DNA of 64,000 bases from an uncultured Clostridium sp. (GTDB lineage Bacteria > Bacillota > Clostridia > TANB77 > CAG-508). Each line of letters begins with the position of its first letter. Position 1 is the stretch's first letter. The notes below the pieces were generated by a model that saw only the letters and a program-made list of their open reading frames with translations, was not told where the DNA came from and ran no database searches. This document shows, piece after piece, positions 16,901 through 24,492 of the stretch. Both the position numbers and the translations under genes were made by a program. The stretch is from positions 145,677 through 209,676 of the forward strand of contig CAMBEE010000002.1 of NCBI GenBank assembly GCA_945865665.1, given 5' to 3'.

Positions 16901-19290
16901 ATAAAGATAATCGACTTCCAACAGTATGGTCACACATTATGGCAAATAAGAAATTTGGAACATTGGTCACAGAAAGTATGGGAGGATACACTTGGTATAA
17001 AAACAGTAGACTAAATAGAGTAACAGCATGGGAAAATCAACCCAATTTTGATATTCCATCAGAGATAATATATTTAAAAGACCAAGAAACGAAAAAGGTT
17101 TGGTCACTTGGACTAAACCCTATGCCAGATAATAAAAACTACAATGTAGTTTACGGATTTGGTTACACTAAATTTATTCATAAAAGTGATGGAATAGAAC
17201 AGGAATTAGAAGTTTTTGTCCCAAAAGAAGATAGTGTAAAAATACAAATTTTAAAATTAAAAAATATGAATTTGAACAGAAAAAAATTAAAAATTGTATA
17301 TTATATGAAACCTGTTTTAGGTGAAGATGAACTTAAATCAAATGGATATATCGATTTAAAATATGATAAAAATAACAATATAATTTGTGCACAAAATTTA
17401 TATAATTCAGAATTTAAAAATGATGTAATATATGTATCAAATAGTGAAAAAATGCAAAGTTATACAGGCGATAAAAATTTCTTTTTTGGAAATGGAAATA
17501 TATCAAATCCAGATGGCCTAAAAAAATCAAGTTTAAATAATGAAAACAGTTTAGGCAAAAAGCCATGTATAGCATATGAAATAGAAGTAGAATTAGACAG
17601 TTTATCAGAAAAAGAAATTGTATTTTTGCTAGGAGCAGAAGATGCAGTAATAGACAGCAAAAACATTGCTTACAAATATAGCAAAATTCAAAATTGCAAA
17701 CAAGAACTTGAAAATATAAAAAGTTATTGGAGAGATATTTTAGGAAGACTCCAAGTTTACACACCACTAGAATCTATGAACATCATTTTAAATGGATGGG
17801 ATATTTATCAAACACTACAAAGTAGATTAATTAGTAGAACAGGATATTATCAATCAGGCGGTGCATATGGCTTTAGAGACCAATTGCAAGACACACTTGC
17901 ATTAAAATATATTGACCCACAAATTTTAAAAAATCAAATTTTAAAGCATAGTAAACAACAATTTTTAGAAGGTGATGTTGAACATTGGTGGCATGAAGAA
18001 ACAGGAAGAGGAATAAGGACTAAATTTTCAGACGATTTATTATGGCTTGTATATTTGACTGCTGAATATATAGAATTTACAGGAGATTATTCAATATTAG
18101 AAGAGCAAACACCATATTTAATTGGAAAAGAATTAGACGAAAATGAAGATGAAAGATATGACAAATTTGAGAGTGCTAAAGAAACAGGAAGTATTTATGA
18201 ACATTGTATTAAAGCGATTGAAAGAAGTTTGAATTTTGGCGAAAACGGTTTGCCTAAAATTGGTAGTGGTGACTGGAACGATGGTTTTAGTAATGTTGGC
18301 CCTAAAGGAAAAGGAGAGAGTGTTTGGCTTGGATTTTTCTTGTATAATGTACTAGATAGATTTACTAAAATTATGGAAAATGCACCAAACAAGGCTGGAC
18401 TTGAAGAAGAACAAAAAGATGAAAATAATAATTTAAAAGAAGAAAATATCGAAAGCAAAATAGAAAAATACAAAACAATAATGCAACAATTAAAGAAATC
18501 ATTAAACACAAACGGATGGGACGGAAGATGGTTCAAAAGAGCATTTATGGATGACGGAAACACATTAGGAAGTATGGAAAATGACGAATGTAGAATTGAT
18601 AGTATTGCACAAAGTTGGAGCACAATATCAAACGCAGGAGACAATGACAAAAAATATATATCAATGGAAAGCCTAGAAAATCACTTAATAGACAGAGAAA
18701 ATGGAATAATCAAATTACTAGACCCACCATTTGAAAAAGGAAAACTAAATCCAGGATATATAAAATCATATTTACCAGGAGTCAGAGAAAATGGAGGACA
18801 ATATACACATGCAGCAGTATGGGTAATAATAGCAGAATCTATGCTGGGATTTGGAGATAAGGCAACAGAATTGTATAGAATGATAAATCCAATAGAACAT
18901 GCACGAACAAAAGAAAGTAGCAAAAAATATAAAGTAGAACCATATGTAATACCAGCAGATATATATGGAGCAGGTAACTTAGCAGGTAGAGGTGGATGGA
19001 CTTGGTATACAGGTTCTGCAAGTTGGTATTACAAAACAGGAATTGAAAATATTTTGGGGTTAAAAATAAAAACTGGATTTATTAGAATCGAACCATGTAT
19101 TCCATCATCTTGGAAAGAGTATAACATCAAATATAAGTGGAAAAATGCTTTTTATAATATTGTTGTTAAAAATCCAAATGGCAAAAATACAGGAGTTGAA
19201 AAAGTTACAGTTAATGGAGTTGAATTGGGAGAAACAAAAGAGATAAAACTTGAAGATAATGGAGTTTTTAATGTTGAAGTTTTAATGTGA
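10957..19290 (+). CDS. Cyclic beta-1,2-glucan synthase-like giant protein (GT84-GH94)
   Basis: This 2,777-residue protein has the layout of cyclic beta-1,2-glucan synthases (NdvB/Cgs), which are usually of similar length. Two helices at about residues 430-490 precede a GT84 glycosyltransferase domain with LDADTD near 670 and SRWIRGDWQ near 818. More membrane helices follow (about 850-900 and 980-1030). A glycoamylase-like domain (WSGTSFEYLMP near 1262, MAHHQG) comes next. The C-terminal part is a GH94 phosphorylase-like region (GGAYGFRDQLQDTL, HWWHEETGRGIR, GSGDWNDGF near 2435). Known enzymes elongate glucan on the protein and then cyclise it. Which glucan this one makes, and whether it is exported, is inference. 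The start is TTG 10957; an ATG at 10933 lies inside the hairpin. Confidence 0.88.
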   Translation: MKENQKLKITGTMLEKSQLEKHLEKIASSHNTTSKSQKYTYPVPQLIENFKTIEEVYNILNEHLKLGINIHPAGEWLLDNFYIIEETVKQIQKELPLNKYMNFVGISNGEYKGFARIYVLASEIIAYTDNKIERENLEDYLISYQRKKTLSMDEIWNIGVFLQIAIIENITDICAQIYSSQIQKYRAENIAERLVENKDKSQTKFKNTKIEKEFFQDMRYPFIEYMSYILKRYGKKANAYLNVLEEVVEKLGTNVSDVIKKEHFEIATQKVLMGNSITSIKEIQRINFLDIFEKINGVEEILKKDPANVYEKMDYKTKEYYRGKIKEISKKTKISEIYIARKMLELAQENLQECQRNKQQHLIENTNENEQHLQLNQDNVQEQDSEQTETNKSKTTKKTHIGYYLIDNGINKLYEKLEYTNKKEKTPQAKTKIYITTIGILTIILSAILSYILNLKIRSTGLAVVSFILFLIPSSEVIIQIIQTILSKTVKPKLIPKMDFSNGIDKENSTMVVIPTIVKSKEKVAEMFKNLEVYYLANKSPNLYFTLLGDCSESNMQEEKFDIEVIQEGLNQVERLNKKYQNQDFPIFNFIYRKREWNEKEGSYLGWERKRGMLNQLNQYILQGKNPFRINTIQNQIENQDIEKNKDNEYQNTGNEIIKEKLKNIKYIITLDADTDLVLNTASELVGAMAHILNRPEIDEKKNIVIDGYGIMQPRVGINLDISYKTLFTKIFAGAGGIDSYTNAISDIYQDNFKEGIFTGKGIYDLRVFAKVMENAIPENTVLSHDLLEGSYLRCGLVSDIMLMDGYPTKYMSFMNRLSRWIRGDWQITKWLNKKSPLNMLSKYKIFDNLRRSLFEISIIFALIYINIIGKIFDIDVFAFNFIIILISIIPFILELINYLFGKREGEEKQKTFTPKISGLKGIFARTIITLGCLPYKAYTSLKAIAKTMYRVKVTHKNLLEWTTSEEAEKIAKTDIISYYKNMAINIITGIVAFIIYGNSNNILALMLGLLWILTPAIMYCISKEKTEKEAVELLTQKEQDYVLEIARKTWGFFEKYLRQEDNFLIPDNYQEDRKNKVVRRTSSTNIGLSMMAVISANDLGFINYDKTIELLKNILNTVNELQKWNGHLYNWYNTETKEPLFPRYVSTVDSGNFVGYLYVIKNWLESQNKCNIDLIFGLLEIVNKLIENTDFSHLYKKEQRIFSIGFNVEENKLTNSYYDLLASEARQASLIAIAKKDVPAKHWNSLSRTLTTLGKYKGVVSWSGTSFEYLMPNINIPKYKGSLLDESCKFMIMSQIEYAKKLQIPWGISEAAFNLKDLHSNYQYKAFGIPWLGLKRGLADEMVVAPYGSILAITDYPKEVYQNLKRLEEYGMYNKYGFYESIDFTPERLKKGSKSATVKTYMAHHQGLILLSINNLFNNNILQKRFMQNPEINAISILLQETMPETAIITKENKEKVEKLKYVDYEDYIQDTYKKIDERLIRGNVISNEDYLIAMNQKGEGASKYKNILINRFKSTDDYPQGIFFDIKNIKSKKIWSSKYIPNNGKYQISFMPDKMEQELINDNIKTKIETIIAPDEPVEIRKLSLENLGNEDEILEITSHFEPVLSPKEQDYAHPAFNNLFLIFDFDNETNSIIVKRRTRYEHEKEVYMAVNLSTNSEIIGDLEYEIDEEKFTGRGNIGIPQMVKNSSPFSKKIGLVTEPVVALKRTMKVKKQEKSTVNLIIAVGETKEKVIENIKKYTVEENIKKAFELSKAKNEAQTRYLRIKGSQIRDYQKMLSYIIFNNPSKKLNLEKLPKQKYSQSELWKYGISGDLPIILVKIKDSNDTYVVKEVLKAYEFMRTKGFETELVIIDEEKYSYENYVMEDIEEAVLNSQLSYLKNIRGGIFELNKNEISKEDMNLLQFIAGIIIDSKKGGISHSLKDIEEEYLEKYKKIPNETENIIIEQENQENIDILQNTENLKYYNEYGAFSADGKEYLIKANKDNRLPTVWSHIMANKKFGTLVTESMGGYTWYKNSRLNRVTAWENQPNFDIPSEIIYLKDQETKKVWSLGLNPMPDNKNYNVVYGFGYTKFIHKSDGIEQELEVFVPKEDSVKIQILKLKNMNLNRKKLKIVYYMKPVLGEDELKSNGYIDLKYDKNNNIICAQNLYNSEFKNDVIYVSNSEKMQSYTGDKNFFFGNGNISNPDGLKKSSLNNENSLGKKPCIAYEIEVELDSLSEKEIVFLLGAEDAVIDSKNIAYKYSKIQNCKQELENIKSYWRDILGRLQVYTPLESMNIILNGWDIYQTLQSRLISRTGYYQSGGAYGFRDQLQDTLALKYIDPQILKNQILKHSKQQFLEGDVEHWWHEETGRGIRTKFSDDLLWLVYLTAEYIEFTGDYSILEEQTPYLIGKELDENEDERYDKFESAKETGSIYEHCIKAIERSLNFGENGLPKIGSGDWNDGFSNVGPKGKGESVWLGFFLYNVLDRFTKIMENAPNKAGLEEEQKDENNNLKEENIESKIEKYKTIMQQLKKSLNTNGWDGRWFKRAFMDDGNTLGSMENDECRIDSIAQSWSTISNAGDNDKKYISMESLENHLIDRENGIIKLLDPPFEKGKLNPGYIKSYLPGVRENGGQYTHAAVWVIIAESMLGFGDKATELYRMINPIEHARTKESSKKYKVEPYVIPADIYGAGNLAGRGGWTWYTGSASWYYKTGIENILGLKIKTGFIRIEPCIPSSWKEYNIKYKWKNAFYNIVVKNPNGKNTGVEKVTVNGVELGETKEIKLEDNGVFNVEVLM

Positions 19291-19326
19291 GACAAGTGGG
19301 ACAGTCAAATTTGTCTCACTTTTTGT
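19287..19326 (+). terminator. Terminator after the glucan synthase gene
   Basis: GTGAGACAA (19287-19295) pairs with TTGTCTCAC (19311-19319), followed by TTTTTGTT. Confidence 0.8.
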
Positions 19327-19370
19327 TACAAAAATACAATTAAATGGAAATTATTGAAAATAAAAATACT

Positions 19371-19450
19371 GGATATGTGTAAAAAACTACTAATAAAATT
19401 TAAGGATATGTGTAAAATGAAGGTTGAAAAAATCAAGGATATGTGGAGAT
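19371..19450 (+). repeat. 33-base tandem repeat, three units
   Basis: GGATATGTG recurs at 19371, 19404 and 19437, exactly 33 bases apart, with related sequence between. In the TTG-started frame from 19354 this gives an 11-residue repeat beginning DMCK or DMWR. That frame has no good ribosome binding site, so a coding role is unproven. Confidence 0.5.
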
Positions 19451-19454
19451 TCAA

Positions 19455-19510
19455 AAAATGTGAAACAAAATACAATGAAAAATTGTACAAAAGTTTCACA
19501 TTTTATTTTT
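19455..19510. terminator. Terminator hairpin near the end of the XRE gene
   Basis: AAAATGTGAAAC (19455-19466) pairs with GTTTCACATTTT (19493-19504) with inner ACAAT/ATTGT pairing. It suits the minus-strand regulator gene ending at 19527 and possibly the plus strand. Confidence 0.6.
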
Positions 19511-19526
19511 ATGTCAAAAACAAAAA

Positions 19527-19742
19527 TTACCTTTTATATGGCTTAATTTCGTCAGTAATACCAAGCAAATAATCAACAGAAGTATTATAAAACCTTGCTA
19601 ATTGAATCAAAATTTTAGTTGGTATATCATTAGTACCAACTTCATATTTAGAATATCCAGTTTGAGACATATTTAAAAATTTTGCAACTTCAGTTTGGGA
19701 TAAATCTCTATCTTCCCTTAAATCACGAATTCGTTTATACAT
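19527..19742 (-). CDS. XRE-family transcriptional regulator
   Basis: This 71-residue protein is almost only a helix-turn-helix domain of the Cro/C1 type: LREDRDLSQTEVAKFLNMSQTGYSKYEVGTNDI, then LARFYNTSVDYLLGIT. I start it at ATG 19742, eight bases after GAGAGGTG; the frame opens three codons earlier. It faces away from the pilin-like gene at 19848. Two 17-bp palindromes lie between them, one on each side of the -35 box of that gene. The simplest reading is a repressor of the surface protein and of itself. Confidence 0.88.
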   Translation of the reverse strand: MYKRIRDLREDRDLSQTEVAKFLNMSQTGYSKYEVGTNDIPTKILIQLARFYNTSVDYLLGITDEIKPYKR

Positions 19743-19769
19743 AAAAAACACCTCTCTATTATTTTAAAA

Positions 19770-19811
19770 TAACCTAATTTGGGTTATTGACTTTTAATCT
19801 AAAATAGGTTA
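19770..19811. promoter_or_regulatory. Pair of 17-bp operator palindromes
   Basis: TAACCTAATTTGGGTTA (19770-19786) and TAATCTAAAATAGGTTA (19795-19811) share the outer pattern TAAYCTA...GGTTA, with centres 25 bases apart. They bracket and overlap the promoter of the pilin-like gene. They are likely binding sites for the divergent XRE protein. Confidence 0.7.
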
Positions 19812-19815
19812 AAAT
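19787..19815 (+). promoter_or_regulatory. Promoter of the pilin-like gene
   Basis: TTGACT (19787-19792) and TAAAAT (19810-19815) are 17 bases apart. Both boxes are covered or touched by the operator palindromes. Confidence 0.7.
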
Positions 19816-19847
19816 CTTTGTATTATATATATATGGGAGGAAAACAA

Positions 19848-21572
19848 ATGAAGAGAAATAAAGGAATAACATTAATTGCACTTGTAGTAACACTTGTTAT
19901 ATTATTAGTATTAGCAGGAATAACAATAGCGGCATTAAGAGGAGAAAATGGGTTGCTTTCAAAAACAAAACAGGCAAGAGAAAAATACTCGATAAGTGAG
20001 GCAAAAGAAAAATTAACAACTAAATTAATGCAACTTCAGACAGAAGTAACTGATGAAGAACAAAGAAATGCAACAATTGAGGATATCAATAAACTAGTAG
20101 ACGAAAATTCAAAATATTATGATAAAGAAATAGAAAGCGTAAAAGATAGGAATGAAAATAAGTTAGTTAAGATATCAGGATACTATTTTGAAGTAGATAG
20201 CAAATTAAATATTGTAGGAAATATAGATGCTACAGAGCTAACAGTAACAGATACAACATATAAAGTAAATTCAACAAATGGAAATATAATGAATGTAACG
20301 GTAAATATAAAAAATGAAATTGGAATACAAAAAGTAATAAAACCTGATAATACTGATGTAACACCAGCAGGAACAAAAGAGCAAGTTGCAATAGACTATG
20401 ATGTGGAAGATGGAAAAGAATATAAATTTAAAGTTCAGTTAATAGGAAGTAATGAACAAAAAGAATATACATTAAAAGCAAATTTGAATGCAAAACCGGA
20501 AATCAAACAGAATGAATCAAATGCATATCCTCTTCTAACTAAATATGGAGTAGAAATAAATAAAACAGTAAAAATAGATTATGGAGAAAGTACAAATAAT
20601 TATTATAGTTTGGATAATGGTAATAGTTGGATTAAGTACACAGAAGACGGAGTTAGCATAAAAAAAGAAGGGAAAATACTTGCAAAATCAATAATAAATG
20701 GAGAAATAACAAAAGAATCACAAGAAAATATAATAATGCAATTAGCAGATAATGCTATAGGAGAAAAGGCATATGATGGAGATGAAACAACTGGAGCATA
20801 TTATTTAAATGGAGGAAAAAGATACATCAATATTGACACAGAATTAATAGGGAAAAAAATAAAAGTAATTTATACATATGAGTCATGGAGAGAGGCATAC
20901 TTTGAAGATGAGAACAACAATAAAATAGGAAATATAATTGTATCAGGACAGGAAATAATAATTCCAGAAGGAGCAAAAAAACTATATTTGTGGAGTGGGC
21001 GTATTAATATAATTGAAATAATGTATAGTAATGAACCGGACATTGTAGCTTATCAATACCATCCTAGCATTACAGTAAATGGAATAATAGATCCTTATTG
21101 TAAAATAAAAATAGATTATGATGAGGATGCTATAAAAAGGTTATATAGTATAAATGGTGGAGATTGGAGTGAATATAAAGATAACGAAACAATAATTATA
21201 AAAGAAGGAGAAAAAATCTGTGCTAAATCTATAAATATAATGAATCAAGAAACAAAGATATCAGAATATACTGCTACTATACCAAATGATTCTATTGGCG
21301 CAAATGCATATGATAAAGATAAATCGACAGGTGCATATTATTTAAATGGTGGAAAGCGATATATGGATATTTCACCAGAAGTCATTGGAAAGAAAATAAA
21401 AGTATATTATACGTATGAATCATGGAGAGAAGCTTACTTTGTAGACGAAAATGACAATAAAATAGGAAATATAATTATATCAGAACAGGAAACAATAATT
21501 CCAGAGGGAGCAAAAAAAATATATTTATGGAGTGGACGTATTAATATAATTGAAATAGAGTTAGTAAATTAG
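19848..21572 (+). CDS. Prepilin-like surface protein with duplicated C-terminal domain
   Basis: The N-terminus MKRNKGITLIALVVTLVILL is a type IV prepilin-like signal: short basic leader, then G-I-T-L-I-A-L and a hydrophobic helix. Mature length is near 570 residues, far larger than a major pilin. A domain of about 90 residues occurs twice, at about 301-394 and 483-574. Both copies contain TGAYYLNGGKRY, TYESWREAYF, IPEGAKK and LWSGRINIIEI. Each copy is preceded by a short beta-rich segment with YS(L/I)(D/N)-type motifs. It may be a minor pilin or cell-surface adhesin; no other pilus genes are in the window. Start is ATG 19848 after GGGAGG; promoter boxes overlap XRE operators. Confidence 0.75.
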   Translation: MKRNKGITLIALVVTLVILLVLAGITIAALRGENGLLSKTKQAREKYSISEAKEKLTTKLMQLQTEVTDEEQRNATIEDINKLVDENSKYYDKEIESVKDRNENKLVKISGYYFEVDSKLNIVGNIDATELTVTDTTYKVNSTNGNIMNVTVNIKNEIGIQKVIKPDNTDVTPAGTKEQVAIDYDVEDGKEYKFKVQLIGSNEQKEYTLKANLNAKPEIKQNESNAYPLLTKYGVEINKTVKIDYGESTNNYYSLDNGNSWIKYTEDGVSIKKEGKILAKSIINGEITKESQENIIMQLADNAIGEKAYDGDETTGAYYLNGGKRYINIDTELIGKKIKVIYTYESWREAYFEDENNNKIGNIIVSGQEIIIPEGAKKLYLWSGRINIIEIMYSNEPDIVAYQYHPSITVNGIIDPYCKIKIDYDEDAIKRLYSINGGDWSEYKDNETIIIKEGEKICAKSINIMNQETKISEYTATIPNDSIGANAYDKDKSTGAYYLNGGKRYMDISPEVIGKKIKVYYTYESWREAYFVDENDNKIGNIIISEQETIIPEGAKKIYLWSGRINIIEIELVN

Positions 21573-21905
21573 AAGTATTTATTATTAACATATATAAATT
21601 AACTTTCTAAAAAATATTTAATATTTACAAGAAGGTGTGAATTAAATATATTTAGTATGAATAAAAACAATATATTCAAACTTGGTTAAATAAGAAGAAA
21701 ATATATAAAGATAAAAATAAATTATTATAAGAAATATATGTATGACCCCAATATAAAAACAAATAAGACTAATAATATATTAAATAAAACAATTACAATA
21801 AATTATTCAAAAATTAAAATAAAAAAAGAAAAAAACTTGTATATTCCCAAAATTTGTGATATAAATACTAGTATAAGAAGAAAGCTACAGAAAGGCGGAA
21901 TTTTT
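21573..21905. other. 333-base AT-rich intergenic region
   Basis: The reading frame of the next regulator stays open leftwards to 21738, but this part is lysine- and asparagine-rich with no ribosome binding site, so I treat it as leader. No strong promoter or terminator could be identified. Confidence 0.4.
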
Positions 21906-22661
21906 GTGGAAGAAAATTTAGAAAAAACAACAAAAAAAGTATTAGTAGTAGACGACGAACAAGCAATAATCGACGTACTAGTATATAATCTAAAAAAAGA
22001 AGGATATGAAACATTAGAAGCAACAGATGGAATAACAGCAGTCAATATGGCATTAGAACAAAAACCAGACCTAATGTTACTAGATATAATGTTACCAAAA
22101 ATGGATGGACTAACAGTATGTAAAAGAGTAAAAAACTACTTAAATATTCCAATATTAATGTTAACAGCAAAAGATGCAGAAATAGATAAAATAGTAGGAC
22201 TAGAACTAGGAGCAGATGACTACATAACAAAACCATTTAGTGTAAGAGAATTAATGGCAAGAGTAAAAGCAAATCTAAGAAAAAATGAAATAACAAATGT
22301 AACAAATATAACACCAGAGCAAATACCAGAAATTATAGAAACAGAAACAAAAAAAGACAACATCATAAAAGTAAATGATATAGAATTAGACTTAGACAGA
22401 TTTGAAGTAAAAGTCAGAGGAGACATCATAGACCTAACACTTAGAGAATTTGAAGTACTAAAATTTTTAGCTGCACAACCAGGCCAAGTAATAACAAGAG
22501 AAACATTGCTTGAAAAAGTATGGGGATACGAATATTATGGCGACATCAGAACTGTAGATGTTACAGTAAGAAGAATAAGAGAGAAAATCGAAAAAGATAC
22601 ATCAAGTCCAAAAATCTTAATTACAAAAAGAGGAGTTGGATATTATATAGCAACAAAATAA
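21906..22661 (+). CDS. OmpR/PhoB-family response regulator
   Basis: This two-domain regulator has 251 residues. The receiver domain (KKVLVVDDEQAIIDVL, LLDIMLPKMDG with the phospho-acceptor Asp, LTAKD, the K of ITKPFS) is joined by a linker of about 35 residues to a winged-helix domain (LTLREFEVLKFL, VWGYEYYGDIRTVDVTVRRIR). I prefer the GTG at 21906, which has GGCGG upstream. No histidine kinase gene is adjacent, so it is an orphan here; its phosphate donor and targets are unknown. A terminator follows directly. Confidence 0.9.
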   Translation: MEENLEKTTKKVLVVDDEQAIIDVLVYNLKKEGYETLEATDGITAVNMALEQKPDLMLLDIMLPKMDGLTVCKRVKNYLNIPILMLTAKDAEIDKIVGLELGADDYITKPFSVRELMARVKANLRKNEITNVTNITPEQIPEIIETETKKDNIIKVNDIELDLDRFEVKVRGDIIDLTLREFEVLKFLAAQPGQVITRETLLEKVWGYEYYGDIRTVDVTVRRIREKIEKDTSSPKILITKRGVGYYIATK

Positions 22662-22718
22662 AAAATAGAAAGAATAGAAAAGGCTATCAAAATAGTCAAA
22701 ATATTCTTTCTATTTTTT
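22661..22718 (+). terminator. Terminator after the response regulator
   Basis: AAAAATAGAAAGAATA pairs with TATTCTTTCTATTTTT around a 25-base interval that has its own small CTAT/ATAG pairing. Confidence 0.7.
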
Positions 22719-22786
22719 GTTGAAATTTATATGGAAATATGATTAAATAATAAAAGAATTAAAATACAAAAACAGGGGGAATAAAA

Positions 22787-23479
22787 ATGCCATCTTGGGG
22801 AATCCATTTAGGGGTAGCAAATAAATTATCAAATAATATAAAAAATATAGACAGAAATTTATTCATGTTTGGAAATGTAGTACCAGATATAAATAATGGG
22901 TATGTAGTAAAAGACATAAGCAAAATTATATCACATAAAATAACACATTATGATGGAGAAGTAGATTTTAAAGGATACAGAAAATTCTATAATAAATACA
23001 TAAACAATATAAAAAATCCAGTAGTATTAGGGTGCTTAACACATTTAATGACAGACTACTATTTTAACAATATAACATATTCAACAAAAGCTATATGGAA
23101 AAATGGAAAAGTAGTAGGGCTAAAATTAAATGATGGAAAAGAGATAAAATGTGATAAAGAGACAGTAAGAAAAATGAAAGTAAATGACTTTAAAATATTT
23201 GCAAATTATATATATAAAAGTCACGAATTATCAAATATCAAATATGATGAAAAAATGTTATCAATTAATCCAATTGTAGAAGAATTTGATATAACAAAAG
23301 AAGATGCAGAGAAAACAATACAATATTTAAATGATTATATACAAAATAAAAAAAGCATTATTGACAAATGTGAAAATAGAGAATATCAAATTTTTACACA
23401 AAATGAAATGGAAGAGATATCCGAAAATTGTAATATATTTATATTAGACTTTTTAAAAGAAAACAATTTAACTATATAG
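22787..23479 (+). CDS. Zinc-dependent phospholipase C-like protein
   Basis: This 230-residue protein belongs by pattern to the zinc-dependent phospholipase C/S1-P1-like family found in many Firmicutes genomes. It starts MPSWGIHLGVANKL, has FGNVVPDIN, then HKITHYD, and LTHLMTDYYFN, the order of Trp, His and Asp ligands expected. There is no signal peptide, so it is probably cytoplasmic and may not be a secreted toxin; the substrate is unknown. GGGGGAA precedes the ATG. It follows the response regulator after a terminator and is probably its own unit. Confidence 0.75.
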   Translation: MPSWGIHLGVANKLSNNIKNIDRNLFMFGNVVPDINNGYVVKDISKIISHKITHYDGEVDFKGYRKFYNKYINNIKNPVVLGCLTHLMTDYYFNNITYSTKAIWKNGKVVGLKLNDGKEIKCDKETVRKMKVNDFKIFANYIYKSHELSNIKYDEKMLSINPIVEEFDITKEDAEKTIQYLNDYIQNKKSIIDKCENREYQIFTQNEMEEISENCNIFILDFLKENNLTI

Positions 23480-23481
23480 AG

Positions 23482-23555
23482 ATTACATATGATTTTTCAC
23501 TATATGTAATAAAAAACCGCAAAGTTCTTAAAATGTCGAATTTTGCGGTCGATTT
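23482..23555 (+). repeat. Two adjacent hairpins; the second carries TGTCGAATTTTGCG, copy 2
   Basis: ATTACATAT/ATATGTAAT (23482-23510) is followed by CCGCAAA (23517-23523) pairing with TTTGCGG (23542-23548), then ATTTTTA. The second hairpin is terminator-like and contains TGTCGAA at 23534-23540. It sits just upstream of the promoter of the second Rpn-like gene, as copy 1 does for the first. Confidence 0.55.
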
Positions 23556-23578
23556 TTATATTAAAATCAATAAAATTA

Positions 23579-23607
23579 TTGACATAGCAAAAATATGATA
23601 ATATAAT
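23579..23607 (+). promoter_or_regulatory. Consensus sigma-A promoter of the second Rpn-like gene
   Basis: TTGACA (23579-23584) and TATAAT (23602-23607) are perfect and 17 bases apart. The leader is about 130 bases long. Confidence 0.75.
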
Positions 23608-23747
23608 CTAGAAGAAAATTTTAATTCAAAGTATTTTAATCAATTATTAAAATTAGATCTAATTAGAATCCACAGAAAAATATAAATTATTAGAAAAGAG
23701 CGCTCAATAATTTATACAAGTCCAAATTGGAGGTGAAATTAGCAAAA

Positions 23748-24371
23748 ATGAATAGAAAATTCATATCAAACAGTAACTATGTATTTAGAAAAGTATTGAA
23801 CAATAAACAATGTGTAGATATTTTAAAAGACTTCATTGGAGCAATTTTAAACATTGAAATTGAAGAAATACAATTAAATAGATACTTAAGCGAAAATGAA
23901 AAATATCTACCAAAAGAAGAAAACTTCGGCATTGCCGATGTACGAATAAGAACAAAAGAAAATGAAGAGATAAATGTAGGAATACAATTTATAGATGGTA
24001 TATATATACAAACAAAAATGATAATGTACTATGCCCAAATACATTTAAATCAATTGGAATATGATAACAAAAGAGAATTTGCAAGAACAATAACTATAAA
24101 TCTATTGGATTATAAATATTTTTCTACAAAAGGTTATGAACAAATGATAAAAATAAAAACAAATGAAGGTGATATTCAACTTGAAGAGGTTGAAATGTAT
24201 GTACTTGAATTGCCTAAATATATTTGCAAAAATCCAAATAATAAGACACGAAAAGATGAATGGATAGAATATTTAAAGGGAAGTATAGCAACAGAAAAAA
24301 TAAAAAATAAAAACATAAAAAAACTCGACGAATTAGTTGAAAAATACTGGTTAGAAGAAAAAATGGAATAA
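23748..24371 (+). CDS. PD-(D/E)XK (Rpn-like) nuclease/transposase-family protein, copy 2
   Basis: This 207-residue protein starts KMNRKFISNSNYVFRKVLNNKQ and has FGIADVRIRTKENEEINVGIQF, the Asp, Glu and Gln of a PD-(D/E)XK core. It is distantly related to the 8718 gene. The ATG at 23748 is 14 bases from a strong GGAGG (23729-23733), whereas an in-frame TTA at 23739 is at ideal spacing. The true start is therefore uncertain, and a lost TTG is possible. Family members have DNA cleavage or RecA-independent recombination activity. A strong terminator follows. Confidence 0.7.
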   Translation: MNRKFISNSNYVFRKVLNNKQCVDILKDFIGAILNIEIEEIQLNRYLSENEKYLPKEENFGIADVRIRTKENEEINVGIQFIDGIYIQTKMIMYYAQIHLNQLEYDNKREFARTITINLLDYKYFSTKGYEQMIKIKTNEGDIQLEEVEMYVLELPKYICKNPNNKTRKDEWIEYLKGSIATEKIKNKNIKKLDELVEKYWLEEKME

Positions 24372-24413
24372 TAAATTTTGAAATTTACTATAAAGATTTT
24401 TTTATAAAAAATG

Positions 24414-24451
24414 TATATTATAGGAGGTTAAAAACACCTTCCTATAATATA
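24414..24451. terminator. Bidirectional terminator between convergent genes
   Basis: TATATTATAGGAGG pairs with CCTTCCTATAATATA (one bulge) around TTAAAAACA. It separates the Rpn-like gene from the PBP gene on the opposite strand. Confidence 0.7.
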
Positions 24452-24492
24452 CAAAAAATGCTCTACTATGTAGTAAAGCATTTTCTAAAATA

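Noticed and set aside
19354..19572. A 72-codon frame with 11-residue repeats as a real gene.
   Set aside because: It has only a TTG start, no convincing ribosome binding site, contains a terminator and overlaps the end of the XRE gene.
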